Of a stretch of 64,000 nucleotides of DNA, positions 32,069-58,700 are shown piece after piece. How positions within the stretch are numbered: position 1 is the first letter of the stretch; every line of letters starts with the position of its first letter. A model generated the notes under the pieces. It searched no databases and was not told the DNA's origin. It saw only the letters and a list, made by a program, of their open reading frames with translations. The DNA is from Acanthopleura granulata (taxonomy: Eukaryota > Mollusca > Polyplacophora > Chitonida > Chitonidae): NCBI GenBank assembly GCA_016165875.1, contig JABBOT010000010.1:9286277-9350276 (forward strand), given 5' to 3'. The position numbers and the translations under genes are program-made.

Positions 32069-34489
32069 ATTTTCACATTTTGACAAAATTTACAATAAAC
32101 TGATGACATGTCATGACAAAAAATGGTTTACCAGTGAGTTTTATGTACAGTGCCAGCTATGTATACCCATATGTATAAATATCTTTATATAAAGTTATAT
32201 ATAACTAGAACAATATCCACTCTTGCCTTCAAAGGACTATTTCCGGCCATGTCCTTCATGGGGTACCCCCACATGGAAATAGACTGAAAATCACTTAGAA
32301 TTACAAAAAAAAGGCAAATTTCACTGCAGAAAGTATCTCTGCAGATAGTAACTCTTACTATGTTCAGTTGCTTCAGCACAGAAGGGAAAATATAAACAAA
32401 AACAGTTGTTAGCTGGGCGAAAGAAACAGAATTGATACCTTCTGATGTTACAATACATATACCAGCAGAGCGGTGCATGTGAGCAACTAAACACATGTTT
32501 CTGCAGAACCTGGCCACGATATATCCATCTTTTGAGCTACAGGACAGACCAATCAAACATGGCCTATACTATTTGTATTTCTTTTTAAATATGTTAAAAA
32601 CACTTTTCCAAAATGTGTTAACTTACATGTAACAGTCCCGAGAGCTGACTGCCATTACATTTCATCTGGGCTTCAGTAACATTCACCAAAAAATATGTAT
32701 TCCATTTTGTAAATTGTAGCTCAATTTTGGCTAGTAATATTTTTAATTACAAAACTCAGGGTCTTGGGACTTTATTTACGCAGAATTGATTATATGACCA
32801 AGGTGAGGATGAAACCTTGACTTCTTGAAGTGAATCACCAAACTACTTAAAAGTTTTTCATAAGAGCTCCATGAGAGTTGACAACAGAAATTTAAATTTA
32901 AACAGGGCAAGAGGGATTTCTCATACAAATATGCCATACGGACTATATTGTACAGTCAAAGCACCAAAATCAATACCAAAGTGTAACACAAAGTTTTAGA
33001 TGAAAACAAGGGTGTGGTATTTGAGGCTTGCATCCCAAACAAACACTCAAAACTTGAAAGTAAAATGTTGTCATAAAATGGTCCTCTACCCAAATGGTGC
33101 AAGGTTTAAAAGGGGACAAAAATCAAATTTCTGACACTTATTGACAAACTATCCACAATCTAAACCTAAAAGATGATAAATGACCTTACAGTCATCATCA
33201 ATAAAACACAACTAAACTCACTAGTGTACATCTTTTTTTCTGATTTTTCATCCAATACAAGTAAGAACAGAGCATGACATTACCCAGGGACACAGATAAA
33301 TTACAACACGGTATTAATGGCTTCACAACTTTGTCTTGCATGCTGAACTGAACACCTGCATTATGCACAAATAAAACATTTTCCAACAGAGCTCAATCTA
33401 TGTTTTGTGAAACTTGTAACACAACTGTATTTAGCATTTACCCAAACAATTCCTACCGTATAATGACTTACACTTTTTACACAGAATGTCTCACAAAAGG
33501 CAATATTAATGAATTTATGACTTAGTCATGGGTGGATCTGGGGTGGGAACACAGCACAAGCACTTCCCTGGATATCCACTGGCAGCAGTCTACTTGTTAA
33601 ACCTCAGAATAACAGGCACCATACACATTACTTTTTAATACATGAATGCAACCAGATGAAGTAAAAGTTAGGTGTCAAATGCATAAAATCAACTATACAT
33701 GGAGAGAACCTTTGCAGGAAAACTGAGACAAATAAAGTACTGTGTAATTCCATTTAACATTCCCTGAAGTTTTTACAAGAAAAATCATCTGAACAGGACA
33801 CACCTGTGAGTAATGTGCTTTCTACTGAAGTGAAGAACGGAACGAAACGCCTGTTTTCACCTGTTTATTCCGATGGTACATTACATTTACAGACAGCCCC
33901 CACTCCGCCTAGCCCAAGCAGACACAGGGCCATCCATGTGAGACCAGCGATTCCTATTCCAATGTATAAAGACAGTTTGCAGGTAGCACACACCCGTCAA
34001 ATCACTAAGGTGTCAGTTTTCAGCAGCCACACAATTTTGTTGACTCGCCCATTTTGTCAAAACGGACAAAATATTCAGGAGCTAATTATTCAACAACCAT
34101 AATATCAGGGAGCCATGACAACAATGAAGTACTCAGGCAGCATTCTGATGGGTTACTGAGCACAGATTACTCGGGGACGGATGGGTCCAGATCCAGAGGG
34201 CCAGAGACTGTTGTAAGGATACTGCTGGGAAGGTATACATTGGACAGGTGTGAATGAGGGAGCTGGTCCAGGCACCTACAGTACTCCCCTGACACAACTT
34301 TGATGATGACAATGATGATAACATGGAGAACAGGCCCTTCACACTTACTGATTTTTGCCATCAGAACAGAAAATGGAACAGATTTTCCTGTGTAGCAGTA
34401 GAAGGCTGACCGACTGATAAAAAGGTGTGAATTAAGAGATCAACCAATTATGAAGAAACTACCCAGTAACTAACTTGAGATGGACTCAA

Positions 34490-34859
34490 TGATAATTGCC
34501 TAGCACTGGTGATCATAGACTTGCTGACAAATACCTAGCACTGGTGATCATAGACTTGCTGACAAATACCTAGCACTGGTGATCATAGACTTGCTGATAA
34601 TTACCTAGCACTGATGTTCATAGACTTGCTGACAAATACCTAGCACTGGTGATCATAGACTTGCTGACAAATACCTAGCACTGGTGATCATAGGCTTGCT
34701 GATAATTGCCTAGCACTGGTGATCACAGACTTGCTGATAATTGCCTAGCACTGGTGATCATAGACTTGCTGATAATTGCCTAGCACAGGTGTTCATGGAC
34801 TTGCTGACAAATACCTAGCACTGGTGATCATAGGCTTGCTGATAATTGCCTAGCACTAA
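34490..34859 (+). repeat. 35 bp minisatellite, about 10.5 units
   Basis: Nearly identical head-to-tail units with core CCTAGCACTGGTGATCATAG, then ACTTGCTGA followed by CAAATA or TAATTG. Two variants of the last six bases alternate irregularly. It lies downstream of the polymerase stop, probably in the 3' UTR. Confidence 0.95.
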
Positions 34860-37800
34860 TAGCATAATGTGACAGAACAAGCTTGAAGTAAATTTCTCCA
34901 CAGCTTGAAAAAATGTGATGTCAATGACAATGAGCCTATATGATACTGCTGTATTCCTTGTTATTACTCTCCCCATGACTGCCAGGGCAGAAGTCTCTCC
35001 CATTTCACACACACAGCTTCCCTACATTCAATACAAGCAACTCCGTGAAGACCTGCATGTCAACAGTATTCCTATGAACTAACTGATCACAGGGAATCTA
35101 CAACTCTGGCTTCAAATATTGAAATTACAACTGCTGAACATTCTAACAAAGATAACAAAAATAATCAGGAAACTGTACAATATTCACACGTCTGTATCCT
35201 TGTATACTAATGCCACAAGACAGCTCACAAAACAGACACATCTAACTTGTTTAAAGAAATCTAGGTGCCTCCATATTTATTCCCACATTTGATACATCAC
35301 CATTGCAATAGTTTGCTCTAATAAAATCCGAGCCTATGTACTGGCCACGTAACTAGCTTGATAACTCTGGGATTGTTCTCAAAGTAGGTGAGAAACTTGG
35401 GAGAGTTTAAGTCTTACCCAAGAATCACATTATCTGGTCACAGGGACATACTCCTCACAGTACAAACGCTGCTCTTTGCACTTGTTTGAAATCACTGAGA
35501 CATCCATACGTCTATTGCCACTTCATTCACCTTTAACCAAGTGAAATAAATTAATAGGGAATATTCGCCAATATTACTTAACAACGTTTAAATCCACTGC
35601 TTCCAATGCCTTTATGTAGAGGCAGTTATGAAGCAGAAGAATCGCAGTCAGCGCCATTTTGAGTGATTTAATACAATCATGTGGCTTTCGGTACCATAAA
35701 CTCGTACAAGAAGACTTAAATACTACAGTTTTACGCATCACTATGTACTCGGTAAATTCATTGCATGGTAAAAACTGATCCCATTTAATCACTCGTGTGC
35801 GCCAGCCTTTATAAATGGTATTTCAACTGCATTCCACAGCTCTATACATTTAGTGAGCCTGCACCATGGTTCAACGTTCTACGTACAGGGGAGAGAGGAC
35901 TGCCACATTTTGCACAAGATGGGTACAATGGGGAGAGGGGTCACAACTTACTGAATTTACGTGTATGTACTTTATGGATGGCTCCCTGTCATGATGCCAA
36001 GGTCACTGCCGTCATGATGATTACAGGTCCACAAAAGGGCATTAGTAGTGGGGCTAAGCCTGGAGAGGCCTGTGTTTGTTATCCAGGTTTAAGAGGTGGC
36101 AGAGATGAAAAGCAAATGTAGACTATGGTGCATGCACTGTGAGCAGTATGCTGCTGCGAGCAATACAGTGAATTTTGGGTGAGACTCATAGCTATTTTCA
36201 CAGAAGGTCACCGGGGTAACAGGTTGTTACTGCTGAAAAGCCCTTCATGAGATTAAATTTTAACTCCGCTTGGGTTGTGAGTGGCACACTTTGCTGTAGT
36301 GGATCTGATCTTATGCATCTAGACAGCTACCTCACACAAGTCAGCGCCATCAAAAGAGATGCATGTTATATGATAAGGTGACCTTAGCTACATGTACATA
36401 TAAACACCACAAAATAGATACGTTGACGAAGCTGAAGACGACCAAGCTTTGGTGCGATATGAGTACGTCTGCGTTACACCGACAGGCATTCACAAGACAG
36501 ATGGGTGGAACACGCTAACGCCCAGAGAGTGTTACATACACCAGCTCAGCTCATGCCTATTGTATGCGTGCCACATAGGTGACTGACAGGCTTCTCAGAG
36601 TAGCTGTTTACATGGAGGATACAGACTGCAAGCAGGCCAGACTCAGACTTGAATCCATGACCTCCCTTTATCAGGCTTACAAGGCTAAGACCTCTACATG
36701 TACACTGTAGGCTACAGTCATCCCCTCAATATTAATCCAGTCCTATTTCTTGTGCCTACTCCCTATAAGCTGTACAACAGAGACACACGCATATATGTGT
36801 GTATTACGTACAAAGATTACTTGAAATTTAAGTCTCTACATCTTATTTACAACCTAGCCATATTTACAATACTAGGACTAATATCTGGTAAGTTTGCAGA
36901 TGGGCTACAAAATACACAAACCCCTTCACTACCATACTGTATTGCTTCTTCTAAAGAACATGGTTTCGGGTTTCGTTTGAAAAACTGAAATAACAAAAAC
37001 TGTATGGCTGTCTCTTAAGAACCAACCCAACTACATACTCTTTGTAGGGTGAATGACAACACTGTCACATTGCATGTAACCCACTGAAATCATTTCCCAA
37101 CAGAGGTTTGCCTCTTAACAGGCAATGTGCAAAATATAGCACCTTAGCTACAAGTACATGCCCCATGTCAAGCAGTAAGTTCAAAGGGAGGTAACGCCTG
37201 CTCACAACAAGGCAAGCTGAATCATCTTTTTAATGTATGACAGGGTAAATGGTACAGACATGTACATATATAACTGTTCCACTATTAGCCAGGCCTCCAA
37301 GGTGGGGTTCAACAGAAAGCGTGACGATTTTCACAGTTCTCCGACATCCCATGTCAGTTTGTGGGTTTAACATTAATTAAACTATCACAAAGAGTAAACA
37401 ACCAAAATTGGTCTTCTATAAACACTTAGTTATTCTGCAATCATTCAAACTTATCAATACATCCATTCACACTTATCCCACAGTGGCACTGTGGTGCAAA
37501 ATGAAAATAAATGTTGACACAAATTTTAGGAAAACCAAATCTTCAAATTATATTGCAGATTTGATAGAAAATGGCCTTAAAAGATGAGAATGATTTATTG
37601 AATGGTAGTTGGAAGGAATTACCCTTGAACTCTTGCACTGAAGACTATACACCACACATCGTGAATGCCAGCACTGTTATTTCAGAGTAATGTTAACATT
37701 TTTTTTTTTTGGGGGGGGGGGGGTTTCAGATTTACATATAATTTAACAAAACCATGGCAGTCTGCCACTCACTGTCATAATGAGATGCTATGGTAGATTT

Positions 37801-38090
37801 GAGATACCAGCCTTGCCGTCATGTTTAAATATATGTGAGGTATATACAGACAGTACACAGATACTGACCTCAGTCACAGATGACCTCTGTTTTGTAACCA
37901 CTGTGTACCTGCTCACACAGGTTTCATACCTTGGTACTCACAGTTTACCTGCAGGGGACAGAGACTGATATGAGCACATAATCAGAGAGCCTTGGTACGA
38001 GCTGTACAGGGAACGTGCGGCCAGATAGAGCCAACTGTCCCTCAGAGACGTTATGGGGCCCTGATGGGAGACGAACCCTGATAAGTTGTA

Positions 38091-52187
<14,097 letters not shown>

Positions 52188-53393
52188 TCAACTGAATAAC
52201 AATTAACAGCGAGTTAATTTTTAGTATGTAAAGATAAATCAGTGACTAAAATATCTGTTTCCCAAATCTTAGCTTCCTATACAAATTGAGACTTATGTAT
52301 GCATTACTCAGTACTATGTACTGTTATTGTCAAATTGCTAATTTGTTAAAAAAAGAACAAGAAACAGCCACACATTATTCAATTTTTGTATCTACTTTTA
52401 AAAAATCCTTCAATAAAACTATATTTTGCCACTTGGACATTTTCTGCTTTACTAAACACAGATGACTCTTGTCCGTCTTTGACTTTCACTGGATGCTCAG
52501 ACCTTGAGCTTTTGATGTTGAGAATAGGCTAAATCAACACCATGCACTGACAGATAACCCTGAATTTTACCCAAACCATCCTGCTACCAACTACATGTTT
52601 AAACCGCACCACTTAATTTGAAGAAAAAAAAGTGCAGCATCTATCCCTATTTTTATGGTACTCAACTGGTTTAAATTATTCCAGTCCCCTATGCCCATAT
52701 AAAATAAGTCCAAAATAACTTTCTCCTGCTTGTGACATAATGAAAATGCAATGACAATTTACAGATTTCTGCCACCTAACATTCACAGGATATTCTGACT
52801 CGAGCTGCAAATTCGCATTGGATTTACTTTAGATTGGCCAAACAACATGGTATGTTGACAATGTTTTCAGACAGCAGTTATAACACTTCAGTTTAGTTTT
52901 ACAGCCCATGTTAGGCTGGTCACTCAGGAATAGATGGTTAGTACAACACAGGTCTCCTGCATGAAATTTGAGCATTGCTGGCAAGCACTTCATTTCTAAT
53001 ACAAATTACAACCTTGGATTCCAAATCTTGCACTAACTGATATGTGATACACACAAAAATCCCATTTTTATGAATTTCTGCATCATTTGCCACTAAAATA
53101 TATAAACCAGCCATGTAGCCTTTCAGGCTTGACAGACATGTGATCTCAACCTAATCTGTATCTTACTCACGGTTAAATAACCGCTGAATAAAAAATTTTT
53201 TACCAGCTCCATCCTTTCAAATTCACTTTCAGAAAGTTTCACTTAAAAATGACTTCAGGTCAACATACATTTCTTGCCCCATGATTCTGGAGTATTTTTA
53301 TATCTTGTTATGTGTAACCAGAGTCATGCACTGACCTTTATCGTACACTTGAAATTTTGCCTCAGTCACTAAGTGTCCAAAAACTATCCGTCT

Positions 53394-54268
53394 CAATTGT
53401 CCTGCAGAGCCAGTGTGGGCCATGCTTACCGCTCTGAAGTCAAAAAGAGCACTGATTGGCTCGCCATCCTAGCCATGAGCCAGGCTGAAACAATGGATAA
53501 CAGCAGGCCACCTGCTTCACAGGGCACATCATATGCCGAGGTCAGTGAATTTTGTTATGCGGACATCCCGGAAACAAAACCAGTGGCATTTGTGAAATTA
53601 ATACTCCAAACATTATCCTCGAAATTACTGATAGTGAGACATATACTTTGCATCTTGCTTTTTTGAAACAACGCATCTTTCCATATCTTGAGAGAACAGC
53701 AAAGACATGTTTCCCGTCTAAAACTGCACAGATTGCTTCCAGCTGCTAATTTTTTAGGCGTGTTATATTCAATTGCTTCTTCACTGTTTCAACTGCACAA
53801 TCCATTCATTTGTTTATTTTGATTTGTGTTTTACTCCATACTCAAGAATATTTCACTTATACGACAGCGGCCAACATTATGATGAGAGGAAACCCGGCAG
53901 AGTGCAGGGGAAACCCATAACCATCCACAGGGTGCTGGCAGGCCTTCCCACGTACAGCTTCAGAGGAAGCCAGCAGGAGCTGGACATAAAGTCACAGTGA
54001 CTGAATTGGTGAGAGGCTTCTGGGTCATCATGATGCGCTAGCACGCTAACCAGATGAGACATGGAAGACCCCTTGCACAATCCATCATACATTCACAGCA
54101 AGATGAGCACACCTTGTATAGCCATGTTATATATATGTATAGTCGGGTAGGTTGCTTGCCGTTATCCATTGTTTCAGCCTGGCTCATGGCTAGGTTCGCC
54201 AGCCAATCAGTGCTCTTGTTGATTTCAGCGCGCTAAGCATGGCCTGCACTGGCTCTGCGGGACAAATG
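53394..54268. mobile_element. fold-back element with ~120 bp inverted termini and nested SINE
   Basis: Left end begins TGTCCTGCAGAGCCAGTGTG; the right end read on the minus strand begins TTGTCCCGCAGAGCCAGTGC. Both continue through GAGCACTGATTGGCT and CTAGCCATGAGCCAGGCTGA to AACAATGGATAAC. Arms are about 53394-53510 and 54142-54268. The spacer holds a SINE (53805-54066). No transposase is visible, so it looks like a non-autonomous or palindromic DNA element. Confidence 0.85.
53805..54066 (-). mobile_element. SINE, near full length, inside the fold-back element
   Basis: Minus-orientation copy of the 7373 family: tail GTTTTACTCCATACTCAAGA, body AACCATCCACAGGGTGCTGG, head GCGCTAGCACGCTAACCAGA. 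It is the longest minus-strand copy. Confidence 0.88.
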
Positions 54269-54797
54269 AGGCCGACAATTTTGGAGTTTGAAGGCGAATT
54301 CCTTCTGAACTAGAGGGACTTACGGTGTATACTTGGTGTCGTTTGGTGCATTATTCTTTTCTCTTCATGGATATACCAAATATGATGTAGCTGAGATGTT
54401 TTTGGGAGTGAAGGGGACTTGTCGGTGACATTTCGCGGCCGTGACAAAATTTCAAGTTCACTAAATAGGTAAGCACATGACTCTGGGTATACATAACAAG
54501 ATAAAAAAATATTCCAGAGCCATGGAGCAGAACTAGTGTCAACAATGTATAGAGCTTTCCGTGAAATAAATATTATGACAGTCTGACAAATTCATCTACA
54601 CCACACCAACAAACTGAAATAAATAACATAATGATAGTGGATATGAGACTCTATAAAAAGGAATAAGATACAGTATCAAACAACATCAGCAGCACACTTT
54701 CAGATGGTTGTGAAAGTGATACTAGCAACAAGGTTTTCCGAAGTGCTAGTCCCTCCAGTGCTTAGTTATCGACTTAAACCAACACATTTCCGCTTAC

Positions 54798-54960
54798 CTT
54801 TGTTTTATTGGTACTTATGCTGCAGGGTTTCGGGTCAATTAAGTTCACAATTCATAAGTTTCCGACTGCATGAAAATGCTTCAAACTCACAAGTTCGCAA
54901 ATGGCGGATGTAAACTAACGTCCCACAATGCAACTTAGCGGAAGAGCACGAAGTTTCACG
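54798..54960 (-). other. probable non-coding first exon of poly(A) polymerase
   Basis: The coding exon at 52167 begins G-ATG right after an acceptor, so an upstream exon is required. Minus-strand sequence here ends in AACAAAG before donor GTAAGC and carries two ATGs, one opening a 9-codon frame that closes before the donor (54871-54845). The 5' end is a guess from promoter-like sequence near 54900-54975. Confidence 0.55.
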
Positions 54961-55560
54961 GAAACCGGGAAGTGTTAAATTCGTAACCAATGTGTGGAAA
55001 TGTCTGAATAGTAACAAATATTTAATATCATGAAATAAAGAAAATCTTATTTAGAACTGTAATCCATCATTCATGAATTCTAAGACGGACAAGAATAGTG
55101 TTCTTTGTCTGAAAGAGAGCCAAAAATTAACAAAATGAGCTATCATTATTTAGGAGCGTTTATTTCCTTTTCCGTATATATTCCAGGCATGAATGTGCTT
55201 GCACACCCGTTACCAAAATGACCAAATTTTTGTTAGTGCGATTGTACGATTGGAGATGACCCGAGCACTTTCACTCTGTACTGACCCAGTTATGTGAAAA
55301 CACAGTCAGAGGGAAGTATCCGAGAGAGAAATAGATTCCATAGTACCCTTGACACAATGTACTGTAGCGTCACAGTTTAACATCCCCCGATTTCCAAACA
55401 TCACAGGAGGAGATCGCGTTGTGACAAGAGCCAGGGTTCAAAGTGCACGACATGTCAAACGCGTGAACTGCTGAGAGAACGGACAATTTATCAGGGTACC
55501 GTATTCAACTGATGAATGTAAACTGAAATTGTATTTAGACCCCAACGGACGGATTTTGTC
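54900..55560. promoter_or_regulatory. shared head-to-head promoter region for poly(A) polymerase and seipin
   Basis: Between the presumed polymerase first exon and the seipin ATG (55564) lie about 0.6 kb. Visible elements include ATGGCGG at 54901-54907 (YY1-type), CCCACAATGC near 54923, GCGGAAG near 54938, and ACCGGGAAGT at 54964 (ETS-like). CpG-containing sequence is denser near 55390-55560 than in the surrounding introns. No TATA box is evident. Motif identity is by eye only. Confidence 0.5.
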
Positions 55561-55563
55561 AAC

Positions 55564-55775
55564 ATGATTTTAATGATTATCCGATCTGGTATATTCTGGG
55601 TTCAGGATAGCTTCAAATGGACACTGAAGTTATTGAAGTACACCATTCTAAGGGGTGCCATTCTGTTGTTTTCTATCTTATGCCTTCTATGGCTGTCGGT
55701 GTTTTTATACGCCAGTTTCTATTATACCTACATGCCAGCAGAATCTCATGTGAAACCAGTGCATTTTTCATTCAG
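55564..55775 (+). CDS. BSCL2: seipin exon 1, start codon and first membrane helix
   Basis: Encodes MILMIIRSGIFWVQDSFKWT and on to SFYYTYMPAESHVKPVHFSF. Preceded by TTTGTCAAC. Donor GTTTGT is weak but matches the phase-2 end; the next exon supplies the third base of Arg. Confidence 0.92.
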
Positions 55776-58700
55776 GTTTGTATATTGCTTTTTGTTTTAT
55801 TGGTATATTGTCAGCTATGGTATTTCCCAGTTGGTAAAAATGTGGAAATGATTTAGTTGTATTCTGTAATGTGCGTGTAGCCAATATTTACAACCTGGCA
55901 CAGCCCATTCCCTATCATTCAGTCTGATGGAAAGCGAGTTTCACTGATGGACACGAATTACACTTGCTCCAGCCAGTTTGTATTTGTATCTGCCTTGCTT
56001 TGCCTCCCCTCAGTTTTAAATTATGCCTTATTCTGTCAAATATTGAAACCATACTTGACAACTTACCATGTTATAATGAATGTTTTAGGTATATTTCTTC
56101 AATGGATGTAATTTGTGGAGGAAGTCAAACATGACAAATGAAATCTCAACCAAAGCATGTCAGTTAACTATAGATCACATCATTTCATGATCAAGAGAGA
56201 ACAATGATTTATGTTTCAGTGAAAGTAAGAAAAATTTCACTTGTTATGGAGCAGTGCAGGTGGTTCAGTGGGAACCAGTCTGAACTTGACATTTGGTATG
56301 GCAAAAATTTGTTCATCCACACAGATGGCTATAAGCCAACTTCGAAATGTGCTCCATTTAAAAGAGCTGATGCAGTTGCCTGTGCTATTTGAAAGGCTTC
56401 TCAGACAAAAACCGTCAAATATAGTTCCACAGTTCCTTGGTCAAACCATATTTTGCCAAACCTGAAGTCAGAGTAATGTTGAACCACATGTGAACCCACT
56501 TTCCACCATACTGAATAGAAGAATGCGAGGGAGTAGCATCAGACAGTAATGTATTGGCCCTGGAATTATGGTATTTACTGTGTCCCACGTATGTATGGGA
56601 CAATGGTCTTATATTTCAGAGAGGTGTTTTCTGAATTTACTTTTTGAAAAACTGACCTACATAGGAGAGCAGATGCACAGCCTCAGAAACAGACCTGGAC
56701 TTGAGTTTACTGTTTTATTTATAAATTTATTTATATGTTGAGATGTCTTCCTGCAGAGATCATCTGTCAGTTTTGAGCATAAAAATTATGTTGTTGTGGA
56801 TTATGTTGGCTGTGGTTAATTGAAGAGATGAAAAAAAAAAATGGGAAAAAATGATATCCAGTTACATAGAGTTTCAAATGCTGATAAAAAAAAAACACAA
56901 CAAAGGAAAGTTATGGAAAAACTGCCATCAAAAAGTCGATTACTTTTTCTTCCTCTCTTGCTTTCTTTTTGTGTTTTTTTAACAAAGTACATGTATGATT
57001 GGACATTGAAGGGCCTAATACGTAATCATCTGGGTTTCCTACCTGGTCATTAGGTCCAGCGTCTTTATATTTACATGTTCACAGCTGTTTTTCACAAAAT
57101 TTCACTCCTTATTTCTTTGCACACTTTCCAGTTCTGCATATACTCTCCTCACTATAATTATGCTACCAGCCAGACAGCTTGGTTGCCCCCAACTTTGTTG
57201 TCTCTTCTCATTTCAGCTTTATAGACATAGCAACTGACCCATTTGCTTGTCGTTTACAATACTGTACACTGCATCAAGATTCCTTGGTAAAAAGTATGAC
57301 AAACAATCTGTGCATTAATTTACACTGATACTGAGGAAACTTCACAATAGGTTGCAGATGTCAAGCTAGTCACATGTTGATCTGACCTCTCAATCTGCAA
57401 TCTGTTATGAAGTATTTGCAGATCTGTGTTGAGATAGAGGGGCACATATAGATATAGGGGAGCATGCTGTGGCAACGGGGTCCAGGTGCTTACTTGTCAG
57501 TCTTTAGTACACATGAGGTTCAAGTGAAAGCCTGGTGTTAGACCAGGTAGACAAGGAAATGATACATCTCCAGCTCTCGCTGTTCTTGAGAGGGAGGCTT
57601 GGTGAGAACAATTTGCATAGTGTATAAGGCATGTTAGAGTCTGTTTATCCTCCAACAATATGGTGTGTATGTCTGTATATCAAATGTGGAAAAGTTCGTC
57701 ATTATCTTCCAAAACATCAGTAGTTTGCCACGTGCACTGTTCCCATCACCCATGACTGAACTAACCACCATTGTGTTAAGTAAAAAATTCTTGAATTTTG
57801 TGTCAAAGAGTAAGCACAGTGATATACTCCACACTGTTGCATGATACATGCGTCTTGAAATCAACCAATTTCCAATAACAAGGTTACTGGTTGAAATTGT
57901 ATTTATATTAAGGGCATTTTATGGAGAATTGAAAACTAGAGACAGATTTCCGATCAGTATTAGATCACTATAGATAGCCTGTGTCCAAGTCTTCAATCCT
58001 GATGGTCTTTGCCTTCACATTTTTAATGTAATATGTGAAATTTTGGATGACTGTTTTCACAAGTTTATTTGTTATTTTGGGTTGTTTTTTTTTTTCCTAA
58101 TTTTTCAGAGTTTGTGAAAATGGAGAGGGACTTTGTTCATTTCCATCGGCTAATGTTTCATTACTGAAAGACAATAAAGATGAAGTAAGTCTTTCTTGAG
58201 GCGGATTGTTATTTTATATGCAAAAAGACACGTGGATATTCCTGATTGTTTTGTTTAGCAAATTTGCTGCATTTGCAATTATATGCTCCAGTGGTGTTTA
58301 TGTTAAATCATTTTGTATATAATTATTGTATTTTTTTATCCAAGTTATGACAATCTGATTCTACTGGTTAAACCTGTAATTTAAGATTGTGAGATAATGT
58401 AGTGATTCTCGGTATGTTTCAGGTTAAGCATATTTAAATGTCAGGAATATATGTTGCAGATATTAGCCAAGGGTCAGGTTTACAGGATAATGCTCGAGCT
58501 AGATTTACCAGAATCTCCAACAAATCAGTATTTAGGTAGGTATCCCAAGTTCTTCATGGAGGCTTTTGTGGTCAAGGTGGTTAACGCACTATCCAAGTGT
58601 AATGACTCAAGAGCCTCTCACCAATGCAGTCCTCGTGAGTTCAAGTCCAGCTCATGCTGGCGTCCTCTCTGGCCAAACGTGGGAAGGTCTACCAGCACCC

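Larger units (their letters stand above)
32063..38090 (-). other. probable long 3' UTR of poly(A) polymerase, no coding sequence
   Basis: About 6 kb after the minus-strand stop at 38091. The plus strand is A/C-rich, as expected for a T/G-rich minus-strand transcript. No conserved exon was recognised on either strand. It contains the 35 bp array at 34490-34859, a T-run plus G-run near 37700-37724, and a weak tRNA-like B-box fragment near 36640-36700. The UTR extent is inferred. Confidence 0.4.

Noticed and set aside
33806..34102. 98-codon plus-strand frame with a Pro-rich segment
   Set aside because: Lies in the presumed 3' UTR of the opposing polymerase gene. No family similarity and no splice partners.
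34490..34859. CRISPR-like regular repeat
   Set aside because: No unique spacers between repeats; units are contiguous 35 bp copies in a eukaryotic genome.
35795..36121. 108-codon plus-strand frame
   Set aside because: Same region; no homology seen and low-quality start context.
53373..53666. 97-codon plus-strand frame
   Set aside because: It overlaps an arm of the fold-back element and has no transposase motif.
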